Assembly (NCBI GenBank): GCA_947499005.1
Contig: CANMML010000027.1
Coordinates: forward strand, 1-50,621
Reading direction: 5' to 3'
DNA from: an uncultured Aquimarina sp.
GTDB lineage: Bacteria; Bacteroidota; Bacteroidia; Flavobacteriales; Flavobacteriaceae
DNA length: 50,621 nucleotides
Shown here: one piece after another, positions 25,940-35,385 of the stretch
Numbering within the stretch: the stretch's first letter is position 1
Layout of the letters: each line of letters opens with the position of its first letter
Notes under the pieces: generated by a model
Told to the model about the DNA's origin: nothing
Databases searched by the model: none
What the model saw: only the letters and a program-made list of their open reading frames with translations
Made by a program: the position numbers and the translations under genes

Positions 25940-28900
25940 TTATAAAATAACCAACTTTTCAATTTTAGTAACGGTCTTGTTCATTAACGGCGATTTTACA
26001 GAAATCTTGTATAGATAAGTCCCTTTTCCTAATTTTTTCCCAAAATCATCTCTTCCATCCCACATCAAAACACCTTGATAAGTATTTTGACCTCTTACTG
26101 GAGCTTGTGTTTTTAATGATTTCACAATTTTTCCACTAACTGTAAAAACCTGAACAAAAACCTCTAATTCGAGACTTGAACTACCTGTATGACTAAACCA
26201 AAAACCTGTTTTGGATGTAAAAGGGTTAGGATAATTAAGCACTCTTTGAATATCAAAATCATTAGAATTAGCAGAACTAAATGTAATCTCTTTAGAAGCA
26301 ACATTATTATACGTATCAGACACTCTAATCTCTAAAGTATGATCTCCTTCTCCTACTCCTAAAAGCCTGTATTCTACTCTACCCCTAGTAAAGTCATCTA
26401 TTTCTGAAGAATAAAATTCATTTAAAACAACTGGATTAGCTTCATCTCCATCAATTATAGCTATAATATCATGCCCTACTCCTCCAGAGGAATTAATTCC
26501 ACTATCATCAGTAAATTTAACTATTACTAAAGGTTCTGAACTTACTAATTGTCCATCTTGGAAATTTTCATCATTTAAGAATATTTCTATTTGCGGAGGA
26601 ACTAAATCCTCAGGAGCATCTTCATTAAGACCGCCAATAGTTATACTATCAATATCCAATCTATCACTAGCTTGATTTGCTCTTTCAACATATACACTAA
26701 TAGTTCCTTCTGCCTCTAACTCATCAACATTTCTTGGCATAATAAATTCTGCCTGATACTTACCTTCTCGAACAGAAGATTTACCACTAAAAAGCAACCT
26801 ACCAGGTACTGTAAATTCAAGTTGAAAAGGTGGATTACTTGAAGCATCATTGAATAAACTCCTTGGAAAAGAAAAGTTGGTCTCATCAAGCTCCCATATT
26901 CCTGTAAATCCATCATTGGCTAATGTAGACCTTGTTTCCTCTTTACCAAAAATTGAAATAGTTGCTATTCCATTGTAACTAGAATCAACTCCTTCCCCAT
27001 TTTCATTTGAAATACTACCTTCTACGGTAACCCTTCCCAAACCTTGAAGCACTTGTTTAGGTTTTGAAGCTGTTTCTTGATTAAACTGAGTATCATCATT
27101 AATCGCATCTACACTTACGCCCTTTGGAGGTAATCCTGGTATTAGTGCAGGATCTCCAATACAAAAAACAGATCTTTTATTAGAACTTGACACTTCACTC
27201 TTTACCAATCTTAATGATTCTCCTATAGGTATTGGCTGATTATTTGCATCAAAAAACCTATCTACATACCTTGGATAAAAATCTAAAGCAACACTTACAA
27301 AAATATCTCTCACCGTAGTAATCAATGCTACGGAACCTCCTCTAGAATTCAAAAACATGAGCTCTCCTGCTGATAAGTCTACCGGATTATCGAATCGGGT
27401 CAAAACACAAGTAACTGTAACAAATATATTTGGCCGATCTTCATTCGTAAGACTTGAGGCTGTCCTTGAAGTAAAAATTGTTTCCCCCGCTAATCCATCT
27501 TCTCCTCCATGACCAAGATATAACGACACTAAACTACCGTTAGTAAACGAGTTAACTATCTCTTTTTCTGCTGTCGGGTATCTTGATCCCGCAGAAGTAC
27601 TTTCTTGCACAAAAGCATCTGTTAGTATTTTATTAACCCTAAGTCTCGCTTCTTTTTCCTGTAATCTATCCGCAGAAAAGTTTGACATAATCTGTAATTG
27701 ACCATCAAAATCCCTATTTGAACTACCATCTGGATCATCGGATATAAAAGTTAAATTACTTTTCCATACTCCTTGAGTCCTTTGAGCATCATAGTTTACA
27801 ATTTTATCAATCATTTGATTTGCTATTGTCAAATTACTAGAAATAATTCTACCAACAGCAACATCCATAAAATCGCTTACAATATTTGCTCCTTCAGATT
27901 CATCTAACATTACGAAAAAGTCATCAGATGGATAACTATCCGTATTTCTATTCCCTCTTTCTGCATGAAAAACAGGTACTAGATTTACATTCCCAACAAC
28001 TCTATTCTTGTAATCATAACTTGGAGTTCCTAAAAAACAAACAAACTTTAACCTTTCAGAATCTGAAGCAGCATTTTGATAAACATATCTAATTACATTC
28101 CTTATTGCTCCTATGTCTTGCTGTCCATTACTAAACTCATTATAAATAGACTCTACAGTTAATATTTTTGTTCTTAAGCCTTTACCCTCTCTATAAGTAG
28201 CTAGCCTTTGTGCTGCAGACACTAAACTACTATGAGTGATAATTAAATAATCAATTGCCTGATCTACTCCTTGATTATTTTCAAATACTGTTCCTTTTAT
28301 ATTTTGATTTTGAACATTTGAATTACTCGGTACCGAAGGACTAAAAACATCATCCCTATCGAAAACACTATAAAGACTTTCAGAACCCATTGCAACTTTA
28401 AATGAAGCTTGAGCACTATTATCATGAGATTTCTTTGTTGGATTAAAAGGGTCTGAAACATCCCAAATAGCACCAATACCTTGAGCGTTATTAATAGTGT
28501 ATTGTGCTATACCACTTCCTGTCAATTGCCCATTATTAACAAAAGTAAACTGCCTGCCTGATCCTTGTAATTTACATCTTGTATTAAGAGTGATATAATC
28601 TATATAGAGAATTGAAGAAGGATCTCCTTGCTTATCAAAATCTAAATTCAAAATTAAATTTTCTAAAACTGGATTATTTACGATACCTCCATTAACATCT
28701 GTAACAGCGTACTCCCTACTAGAAACACTCGTTAAAGTAAAATTTTCAACAGCCTCACTACTATTACTTCCTATCGTAACCACTGGTCTTTGATTATAAT
28801 CCCCTCCAAACCTTATATCATATGTAATATTTCCCTCTACTCCATCAACTCGTTCGGGCAACATAAAACTAAAAGACCTAGACAATTCAATATCAATAGG

Positions 28901-29875
28901 AGCTCCAAACCATTCTCTACCCTGCTTAGCTATATTTACTTCATCTTTTTCATAAAAGGTCTGAAAATCATAACTATCAAAATTAATAGTTGCTGGATTT
29001 GTTGGCTCTACCAAATCAGCCATTTTTTTATTTTGCCCTTTATCTACACTTATATAGTAATACGCATCATCTGAATATGGATTAATAAAGCTATTATTAT
29101 CTTCATTCCATCCTCTTGTACCGACTCCATAAAAATAAACTCGATCATTAGCATCAAAACTTCCATCTCCTCCTCCAACAACATCAACAGCTATTTCTGG
29201 GGGATCAAAAAATTGATTTTCACTATTAGCCAACGGAAGTGATTTCCCTCCAAAGCCAAAAATTCTGACATTATTTGGATCTATTGAAGTAGGGTTAATC
29301 CCTAAACTACTCAAAAGCTGAGGAGTAATTTGGTAAATACCTGTAGTATCTATTTTAATTCTCTTCCAGCTTCCTGTAGCTAAAAGTGAATTTGTTTTGT
29401 TTAGGTTAAAGCTTTTTTGTGAAATAAATCTATTATTTCTACTAGCACTTAAGTTTTCTTTGACCTCGAAGCTTACTAGCTTTTTACATCCATTGCCCCC
29501 ACAGATAACAGGTGTCAATATTACAGAATGTATATATTCGTTTCTCCCTTTCCCTGTAGAGAAAGATGAAATCATCTTATCAGAAAACCGAATCGAACCA
29601 AATGCTTTAAGTTCATCACTATCAATATTTTCATATTTAGGATTAACTATTTCTAGTCCTCCATTATAACTTTTATATTGATTAATAATTATTCTTGCTT
29701 CATAAGCTCCCGATTTCCCTATGAAATTTTCTGCATTGATAATGTATTTAGATGCTACATTATCAGCAATTGATGAGTCTTCTCTTTCATTAGACCAATT
29801 CAACTTTACAGTGTTTTGACCTGCAATGTTTTGTATAAGTATTAAAAAAAGACTTACAAATAATAAATACTTCAT
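25940..29875 (-). CDS. porU: T9SS sortase PorU, gingipain-like C25 family
   Basis: PorU removes the C-terminal signal of T9SS cargo at the cell surface and attaches it to lipid. The 1311-residue protein has a signal peptide (MKYLLFVSLFLILIQNIAGQ), an N-terminal prodomain-like region, and a C25 peptidase domain. The catalytic His lies in SLYLGHGGEDGLAGE (about residue 789) and the catalytic Cys in FVTVTCVLTRFDNP (about 823). C-terminal Ig-like domains follow, and the end is a type A-like sorting module starting LNYPNPFTSKTGFWF. Both catalytic residues are present. It is divergent from gldJ and upstream of porV. Confidence 0.96.
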   Translation of the reverse strand: MKYLLFVSLFLILIQNIAGQNTVKLNWSNEREDSSIADNVASKYIINAENFIGKSGAYEARIIINQYKSYNGGLEIVNPKYENIDSDELKAFGSIRFSDKMISSFSTGKGRNEYIHSVILTPVICGGNGCKKLVSFEVKENLSASRNNRFISQKSFNLNKTNSLLATGSWKRIKIDTTGIYQITPQLLSSLGINPTSIDPNNVRIFGFGGKSLPLANSENQFFDPPEIAVDVVGGGDGSFDANDRVYFYGVGTRGWNEDNNSFINPYSDDAYYYISVDKGQNKKMADLVEPTNPATINFDSYDFQTFYEKDEVNIAKQGREWFGAPIDIELSRSFSFMLPERVDGVEGNITYDIRFGGDYNQRPVVTIGSNSSEAVENFTLTSVSSREYAVTDVNGGIVNNPVLENLILNLDFDKQGDPSSILYIDYITLNTRCKLQGSGRQFTFVNNGQLTGSGIAQYTINNAQGIGAIWDVSDPFNPTKKSHDNSAQASFKVAMGSESLYSVFDRDDVFSPSVPSNSNVQNQNIKGTVFENNQGVDQAIDYLIITHSSLVSAAQRLATYREGKGLRTKILTVESIYNEFSNGQQDIGAIRNVIRYVYQNAASDSERLKFVCFLGTPSYDYKNRVVGNVNLVPVFHAERGNRNTDSYPSDDFFVMLDESEGANIVSDFMDVAVGRIISSNLTIANQMIDKIVNYDAQRTQGVWKSNLTFISDDPDGSSNRDFDGQLQIMSNFSADRLQEKEARLRVNKILTDAFVQESTSAGSRYPTAEKEIVNSFTNGSLVSLYLGHGGEDGLAGETIFTSRTASSLTNEDRPNIFVTVTCVLTRFDNPVDLSAGELMFLNSRGGSVALITTVRDIFVSVALDFYPRYVDRFFDANNQPIPIGESLRLVKSEVSSSNKRSVFCIGDPALIPGLPPKGVSVDAINDDTQFNQETASKPKQVLQGLGRVTVEGSISNENGEGVDSSYNGIATISIFGKEETRSTLANDGFTGIWELDETNFSFPRSLFNDASSNPPFQLEFTVPGRLLFSGKSSVREGKYQAEFIMPRNVDELEAEGTISVYVERANQASDRLDIDSITIGGLNEDAPEDLVPPQIEIFLNDENFQDGQLVSSEPLVIVKFTDDSGINSSGGVGHDIIAIIDGDEANPVVLNEFYSSEIDDFTRGRVEYRLLGVGEGDHTLEIRVSDTYNNVASKEITFSSANSNDFDIQRVLNYPNPFTSKTGFWFSHTGSSSLELEVFVQVFTVSGKIVKSLKTQAPVRGQNTYQGVLMWDGRDDFGKKLGKGTYLYKISVKSPLMNKTVTKIEKLVIL

Positions 29876-30043
29876 ATTATATTAATCATATATTATTCTA
29901 CAATTACACAAAGAAAAGATAAGATTTTTAAAAACCAATTGTTGTAAGTCCTAAAAAATAAATATTTTCACAGTTAAAAATAAAATTGAATTCTGGTCGT
30001 TAATTATTATATTGCAAACCCTATTAGTAAAAGGATTACCCTT

Positions 30044-31726
30044 ATGAACAAAAAAAATCTTTTTAACCTACTTGTAACCTTAGGACTAGGTGTTGCCTTT
30101 GTCAGTTGTAATACTTCTGAATCTTTTTCAAATAGATCCAGAGGTACAGGTTCTTTATTTAACTCTAAAGATGGTGTTTTTGAAGTAAACACAAACTACA
30201 AAGAGCAAGAAACACCTATAGGAACCGTACCCATTGAAGGTGGTACATTTACTATGGGTCGTGTCCAAGATGATGTAATGCATGATTGGAATAATACTCC
30301 TAACAGACAGCATGTTCAATCATTTTATATGGATGAGACTGAAGTTACGAACTTGATGTATCTTGAATATCTAGAATGGTTAAAGCGTGTATATGATCCA
30401 TCGGATGATCGCTACAGAAACATATATATTGGTGCTTTACCTGATACTCTTGTATGGAGAAATCGCCTAGGATTCAATGAAGTAATGACTAACAATTACT
30501 TACGTCACCCAGCATATCGCAACTATCCTGTTGTTGGTGTATCTTGGATACAAGCTGTAGAATACAGTAATTGGAGAACAGAACGTGTTACTGAAAACTT
30601 ATTGATCCAACGAGGGATTTTCCCAAGAGAAGCGGTTCAACAATCAGTAGCCCAAAAGACTCCTTTCTTTACAGAAACTTATGAAAATACTCCAAAAGAT
30701 GCTTACAACGGTGATGAATCTTTAACTCTTGGTGGACCTGAGTCTCAAAGAAACCTGAAACTAGCTGAAAGAGATAGTTTGTATACTGGAGGAAATTTCC
30801 AACAACGTAATTCGGGAAACATCCCTCCAAAATACCGTCTTCCTACAGAAGCTGAGTGGGAATATGCTGCTCTAGGTTTAGTAGGTATTAGAAATTATAA
30901 TATTTATAGAGGAAGAAAGAAATACCCATGGGATGGTCAATATACAAGACAACGTCAAGGAAAGAAGAATCGTTATGGCGATCAATTAGCTAACTTCAAA
31001 CAAGCCTCTGGAGATTACGGTGGTATTGCTGGATGGAGTGATGATGGAGCTGATATTACTGCTGAAATTAAGAGCTACCCTCCAAATGATTATGGATTAT
31101 ACGATATGGCAGGAAATGTTGCCGAATGGGTTGCCGATGTTTACCGACCAATTGTAGATGATGAATTCAACGATTTCAATTACTATCGTGGTAATGTTTA
31201 TACTAAAAATGCTATTGCTGAAGATGGTACTGTTACTGTTTTAGGATTAGATGAAGTTGAATATGATACTTTAAGTAATGGTAAAATCATTGCAAGAACA
31301 CTACCTGGGGAAATCAAAAAAGTGCCAATCGATGAAGAAGACACTTATTTAAGAACTAATTTCTCGGAGAGTGATAACAGAAACTATAGAGATGGAGATA
31401 AGCTTTCTTCTAGATACTATGAATCATTTAATGACATAGAAGGAAACCCTACTAAAGCAATGTATAATTCTCCTACTCATAAAGTAACAGCAAATGAAGA
31501 CGGAACGCTTAAACGCGAATACGACAAATCAACTAAGCGCAAAACACTTGTAGATGATAATGTACGTGTTTACAAAGGAGGTTCGTGGAAAGATCGAGCT
31601 TACTGGTTAGATCCTGCACAACGTAGATATTTCCCGCAAGATATGGCAACAGATCATATAGGATTTAGAAATGCTGTTTCGCGTGTAGGTAATAAGTTTA
31701 CTAAATTTAAAAAACCAACTAATTAA
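30044..31726 (+). CDS. gldJ: Gliding motility lipoprotein GldJ
   Basis: GldJ is an outer-membrane lipoprotein needed for gliding and for stability of GldK and the type IX machinery. The 560-residue protein has a lipoprotein signal (MNKKNLFNLLVTLGLGVAFVSC, Cys22 as lipidation site). Its body is a formylglycine-generating-enzyme-like (SUMF1) domain in which the GGTFTMGR, YMDETEVTNLMYLEYLEWL, YRLPTEAEWEYAALG, YDMAGNVAEWVADVY and KGGSWKDRAYWLDPAQRRY blocks are visible. The fold is used structurally and enzymatic activity is not expected. porU is divergent and murF follows after a terminator. Confidence 0.96.
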   Translation: MNKKNLFNLLVTLGLGVAFVSCNTSESFSNRSRGTGSLFNSKDGVFEVNTNYKEQETPIGTVPIEGGTFTMGRVQDDVMHDWNNTPNRQHVQSFYMDETEVTNLMYLEYLEWLKRVYDPSDDRYRNIYIGALPDTLVWRNRLGFNEVMTNNYLRHPAYRNYPVVGVSWIQAVEYSNWRTERVTENLLIQRGIFPREAVQQSVAQKTPFFTETYENTPKDAYNGDESLTLGGPESQRNLKLAERDSLYTGGNFQQRNSGNIPPKYRLPTEAEWEYAALGLVGIRNYNIYRGRKKYPWDGQYTRQRQGKKNRYGDQLANFKQASGDYGGIAGWSDDGADITAEIKSYPPNDYGLYDMAGNVAEWVADVYRPIVDDEFNDFNYYRGNVYTKNAIAEDGTVTVLGLDEVEYDTLSNGKIIARTLPGEIKKVPIDEEDTYLRTNFSESDNRNYRDGDKLSSRYYESFNDIEGNPTKAMYNSPTHKVTANEDGTLKREYDKSTKRKTLVDDNVRVYKGGSWKDRAYWLDPAQRRYFPQDMATDHIGFRNAVSRVGNKFTKFKKPTN

Positions 31727-31748
31727 TATTAGTTATATTGAAATATTC

Positions 31749-31776
31749 AAAACCCTAGCTTGTCTAGGGTTTTTTA
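31749..31776 (+). terminator. Rho-independent terminator of gldJ
   Basis: AAAACCCTAG / CTAGGGTTTT forms a 10-bp perfect stem with the loop CTTGT, ending in six T. It lies between gldJ and murF, only 20 bp before the murF start, so it may lower rather than abolish readthrough into murF. Confidence 0.88.
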
Positions 31777-31794
31777 ATACCTAAAAAGTAAATA

Positions 31795-33084
31795 ATGGAA
31801 ATTGCTAGTCTTCATTCTATTTTCTTAAAATCAGGAGGAGTAAGTACTGATACTCGCACAATAAAACACAATCAACTTTTTTTTGCCTTATCCGGAGAAA
31901 ACTTTGATGGCAACAAATACGCAAAACAAGCTATTGAAAAAGGAGCTGTTTTTGCTATTGTTGACGACAAAAAACTACAAGGTGATCAATATATCTACTT
32001 TGAAAATGCATTACCTGCACTTCAAGATCTTGCCAAATACCATAGAAAATATCTTAGCATCCCTATTCTTGCCCTTACTGGTAGCAACGGAAAAACGACT
32101 ACGAAAGAACTTATTAATGCTGTATTGAGTAAAAAATTTAATACAACAGCGACCATTGGTAATCTTAACAATCATATCGGAGTCCCTTTAACGTTACTTA
32201 GTATGACTGAAAATACAGAATTCGGTATTGTTGAAATGGGTGCTAATCATATGAAAGAAATTGCTTTGCTTTCCTCAATAGCTCAACCCAATTATGGATT
32301 AATAACTAATGTTGGTAAAGCTCATTTAGAAGGTTTTGGAAGTGAAGAAAACATCTTAATTGGAAAAACTGAACTTTATGATTTTTTAAAACAAGATCTT
32401 AATTCGATTGTATTTGTAAACTCAAAAGATGATCGTCTTATTAGTCGTTCTTCTGGATTACAGTCCATCTATTTTGGTTTGAACAACAATGAAAAGAATC
32501 TAAAAACCATAGAATTAATAGAAGAAAACCCTTCGATTAAATTGAAATGGAATGGGATTATACTTCAAAGCTATCTTATGGGAGCTTATAATGCTGAAAA
32601 TATAGCCGCTGCTATAACCATTGGAGAGTATTTCAATGTCAATTCGAGCGATATAAAAGAGGCCATTGAAGAATACTTACCTAGCAATAATAGATCGCAA
32701 ATTGTAAAAACCAATGCTAATGTAATTACTCTAGATGCTTATAATGCAAACCCTACTAGTATGCTATTAAGTATTAAAAACTTTGAAAAAGCACCTAAAA
32801 CTAATTCTAAAACAGTAATACTTGGAGATATGTTCGAGCTAGGCAAAACCAGCATCTATGAACATACGTCAATCATAAATTATTTAAAAGCCTCTGAGGA
32901 AATTGACCGAATTATTTTAGTTGGGTCATACTTTAAAGAAAGTGCTAAAAACAGCAATCTCGAAACTTTTGAAAAAACTGAAGAGGTTATCAATTTCATT
33001 AAAGAACACCCCATAAAAGAACAACAACTTCTCATAAAAGGATCTAGAGGCATGAAATTAGAAAGCCTAATGGATTTTCTTTAG
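31795..33084 (+). CDS. murF: UDP-MurNAc-tripeptide--D-Ala-D-Ala ligase
   Basis: MurF adds D-Ala-D-Ala to UDP-MurNAc-tripeptide, the last cytoplasmic step of the peptidoglycan precursor. The 429-residue protein carries the N-terminal SGGVSTDTRTI, the ATP-binding LTGSNGKTTTKELINAVL near residue 97, GNLNNHIGVPLTLL near 122, EMGANHMKEIA near 147 and DAYNANPTSMLLSI near 320. It follows gldJ on the same strand, which I recall as a common order in Flavobacteriaceae. Confidence 0.95.
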   Translation: MEIASLHSIFLKSGGVSTDTRTIKHNQLFFALSGENFDGNKYAKQAIEKGAVFAIVDDKKLQGDQYIYFENALPALQDLAKYHRKYLSIPILALTGSNGKTTTKELINAVLSKKFNTTATIGNLNNHIGVPLTLLSMTENTEFGIVEMGANHMKEIALLSSIAQPNYGLITNVGKAHLEGFGSEENILIGKTELYDFLKQDLNSIVFVNSKDDRLISRSSGLQSIYFGLNNNEKNLKTIELIEENPSIKLKWNGIILQSYLMGAYNAENIAAAITIGEYFNVNSSDIKEAIEEYLPSNNRSQIVKTNANVITLDAYNANPTSMLLSIKNFEKAPKTNSKTVILGDMFELGKTSIYEHTSIINYLKASEEIDRIILVGSYFKESAKNSNLETFEKTEEVINFIKEHPIKEQQLLIKGSRGMKLESLMDFL

Positions 33085-33092
33085 TTTTAAAA

Positions 33093-33134
33093 AACACAAA
33101 AGAGAATTCTTAAAAAAGAACTCTCTTTTGTGTT
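33093..33134. terminator. Terminator between convergent murF and the lipoprotein gene
   Basis: A 19-bp stem (AACACAAAAGAGAATTCTT with one mismatch) has a short A-rich loop. The mismatch becomes a G-U pair in minus-strand RNA and the left flank gives a U-tract in that direction, so the minus-strand gene is the better match. It can also serve murF. Confidence 0.75.
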
Positions 33135-33178
33135 GATCAATATTAATGTTATATAAAAAAAGCGACAAACTTTCTTAA

Positions 33179-34258
33179 CTATTCTCTCGCATCCTTATCT
33201 AAATAAGCTGGTATTACTCCATCTTCTTTTACTAGTACAAAGTCATCATTCACAATCCCATTACAATCCTCATCCTCATCCTCATCTAAATCTTTCAGAA
33301 GGTCTGTACCAACCAACTCAATTGCAGTGAGAACACCATCTCCATCATCATCTCCATCTAAATAATTAGGGGTTCCATCTTTATCTGTATCAACATAATC
33401 AATATTCCCATCTTTATCTATTTCAGTTTCTTCATACTTAGTTAGTATTCCATCACCGTCAGGATCCGTTCTTTCTGTATTAATTATAGTAAAGACGAAT
33501 GCAAAACTATTAATATTATTAGATGATGGTAATCTTACAGTTGAAGTCCCTGGAACAATTAAGATTCCAACACCTGCATTTTTTTGAATATCTAAATTAG
33601 TCTTGCTGACATCTCCATCAAAGCAATCTTCTGGCCCACCAAATTCGGAAACCCCAGATTTCATTAAACTTCTAACATCATCAAATGCTAAAAACCATGC
33701 TGAAGAAGCAGGTGAATTCCATGAAACATCCCTGTTTATACTATCTGACATTACCAATAACTTGTCTTTTTCTCCTACTGCACTATTTATATTTGGAGCT
33801 TTTAATCCGATTAAAGCAGGATCTCTACTATAAACTTGCTTACCATTCCCTTTTCTCAAAATCAGGTAAAAGTATTTCTGTGTTGATGAGGTTGTTACAT
33901 TAACACTTCCTTCTTCTAACTTAAAAGGTAGCTTTATTTTGTCAGCTTCACTTTGATCCATTAAGTCTATTAGCTTAGTACCCGAAGTTATATCCTTAGC
34001 TTCTTCTGGTATAGTACCATCATCATTTAATTTCACAAAACGTATATCAAGCTCAGTGACATTATCTTTTAAACTACCATTCTCAAAAATTTCCAAATCA
34101 TTAATCGTAAATGTATCTAGAAATCCACTAACATCTGTATTAGTAAGAGTGACCGTTTCCGCTAATGTCCGTGCATTTAAATTATCATCATTATTACAAC
34201 CAACTATTCCGATTGCCAAAAAAGCAATACCTATTAGATATTTCACGTTCTTCTTCAT
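33179..34258 (-). CDS. Lipoprotein with C-terminal Asp-rich, calcium-binding-type repeats
   Basis: The 359-residue product has a lipoprotein signal (MKKNVKYLIGIAFLAIGIVGC, Cys21) followed by NNDDN. The middle (about 30-260) is a beta-rich domain I cannot name. The last 100 residues carry DPDGDGILTKYEE, DTDKDGTPNYLDGDDDGDG and a DEDEDEDCNG run, resembling thrombospondin type 3 or EF-hand-like DxDxDG loops that bind Ca2+. The same loops make up the giant protein at the right end of the window. Probably attached to the outer membrane; function unknown. Confidence 0.8.
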   Translation of the reverse strand: MKKNVKYLIGIAFLAIGIVGCNNDDNLNARTLAETVTLTNTDVSGFLDTFTINDLEIFENGSLKDNVTELDIRFVKLNDDGTIPEEAKDITSGTKLIDLMDQSEADKIKLPFKLEEGSVNVTTSSTQKYFYLILRKGNGKQVYSRDPALIGLKAPNINSAVGEKDKLLVMSDSINRDVSWNSPASSAWFLAFDDVRSLMKSGVSEFGGPEDCFDGDVSKTNLDIQKNAGVGILIVPGTSTVRLPSSNNINSFAFVFTIINTERTDPDGDGILTKYEETEIDKDGNIDYVDTDKDGTPNYLDGDDDGDGVLTAIELVGTDLLKDLDEDEDEDCNGIVNDDFVLVKEDGVIPAYLDKDARE

Positions 34259-34297
34259 AAAATCATTTTTATAGCAAACGAAGATACAATTTTATCG

Positions 34298-34305
34298 TAT
34301 TTTTG
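34298..34305 (+). promoter_or_regulatory. Candidate -7 promoter element of the S4-domain gene
   Basis: TATTTTTG matches TAnnTTTG, 27 bases before the ATG at 34333. No clear -33 element is visible. Confidence 0.4.
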
Positions 34306-34332
34306 ATCTTTTAGTTTTTATAGAAAATATTA

Positions 34333-34731
34333 ATGCGTGTAGATAAGTATTTATGGTGTATTCGAGTTTTTAAAACAAGAAGCATTGCAACAAATGCTTG
34401 TAAGCAGGGGAAAGTAAAAATAGGAGGGCAATTAGTAAAACCTTCTAGAGAAATATACCCTACAGATATTATTGATGTTCGTAAAAATCAAATTGACTAC
34501 GAATATCATGTTCTTGACTTACCTAGCAGTAGAGTTGGAGCTAAAATAGCCGGACTTTATGTCGTTGATAAAACTCCCAAAGAACGTTTTGAAAAATTAG
34601 AGCTTTTAAAATATTCTCAGGATTATTACCGTAAAAAGGGAGCTGGTAGACCAACAAAAAAAGATCGCAGAGATATTGATGACTGGTTCGAAGAGCCAAA
34701 TAATTCAACAACTAATAAAAAAGAAGAGTAA
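34333..34731 (+). CDS. S4-domain RNA-binding protein, Hsp15-like
   Basis: The 132-residue protein begins with the S4 RNA-binding domain (MRVDKYLWCIRVFKTRSIAT, then ACKQGKVKIGGQLVKPSREI). It ends in a basic, Lys/Arg-rich region (YYRKKGAGRPTKKDRRD), as in the Hsp15/HslR family. Escherichia coli Hsp15 rescues 50S subunits carrying blocked nascent chains; a related role is inferred. It lies 7 bp upstream of a phosphoribosyltransferase gene and the two form an operon. Confidence 0.9.
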   Translation: MRVDKYLWCIRVFKTRSIATNACKQGKVKIGGQLVKPSREIYPTDIIDVRKNQIDYEYHVLDLPSSRVGAKIAGLYVVDKTPKERFEKLELLKYSQDYYRKKGAGRPTKKDRRDIDDWFEEPNNSTTNKKEE

Positions 34732-34738
34732 AAGAATT

Positions 34739-35245
34739 ATGGAACAAAAAAACATTATTCTAAATAGTACCGAAATCTCAAACAAAATAAGACGTATTGC
34801 TTTTCAGATATACGAGACTAATGTCACCGAATCTGAGATTGTCATTGCGGGGATTGTAGACAAAGGTTTTGTTTTAGCTGAACGAATTGCTAGTATCCTT
34901 AAAGAAATTAGCACTATGAAAGTAATTCTTTGTAAAGTAACGATGAACAAAGAAAAACCATTAGGCTCTGTAAAATCCGATTTATCTAAAGAAGAATACT
35001 CTAATAAAGCATTAGTTCTCGTTGATGATGTTTTAAATACGGGAAGTTCTCTTGTATACGGTGTCAGTTATTTTCTTGATGTTCCTTTAAAAAAATTTAA
35101 AACCGCTGTCTTGGTTAATAGAAACCATAAACGTTTCCCTATAAAAGCCGATTTTAAAGGAATTTCTTTATCAACATCATTACAAAACCATATTACGGTT
35201 CATCTTGACGATGACCCAATTAACGACCATGTTTATTTAAATTAA
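34739..35245 (+). CDS. Type I phosphoribosyltransferase
   Basis: The 168-residue protein has the PRPP-binding motif VLVDDVLNTGSSLVYG near residue 100 and the AVLVNRNHKRFPIKADF stretch near 124. It resembles PyrR-like or hypoxanthine-type transferases of Bacteroidota; the base it uses cannot be told from sequence. I chose the ATG at 34739 because it lies 7 bp after the S4-domain stop and gives the normal length. An upstream in-frame start at 34676 would add 21 residues that are the S4-domain gene read in another frame. Confidence 0.85.
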   Translation: MEQKNIILNSTEISNKIRRIAFQIYETNVTESEIVIAGIVDKGFVLAERIASILKEISTMKVILCKVTMNKEKPLGSVKSDLSKEEYSNKALVLVDDVLNTGSSLVYGVSYFLDVPLKKFKTAVLVNRNHKRFPIKADFKGISLSTSLQNHITVHLDDDPINDHVYLN

Positions 35246-35313
35246 AAACTCGTCTTTAGATTAAAGAAAATGTTTCTCGATAAATATCGAAATCCTATAT
35301 CGCTTTTAAAAGG

Positions 35314-35349
35314 AGAAAGCGCCATCCCATAATGTGAGATGACGCTTTC
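35314..35349. terminator. Hairpin between the convergent phosphoribosyltransferase and OmpA genes
   Basis: GAAAGCGCCATC pairs with GATGACGCTTTC (one mismatch) around a 12-base loop. The plus-strand side lacks a T-run; the minus-strand side has a short CTTTTAAAA stretch. It is a plausible terminator for the minus-strand operon, or for both. Confidence 0.6.
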
Positions 35350-35385
35350 AATCAAACAAATACTACCTTACTACGCAAAAACTAC

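Noticed and set aside
34676..34738. Upstream start for the phosphoribosyltransferase
   Set aside because: The 21 extra residues are the end of the S4-domain gene in another frame and do not match the family; the ATG at 34739 is better placed.
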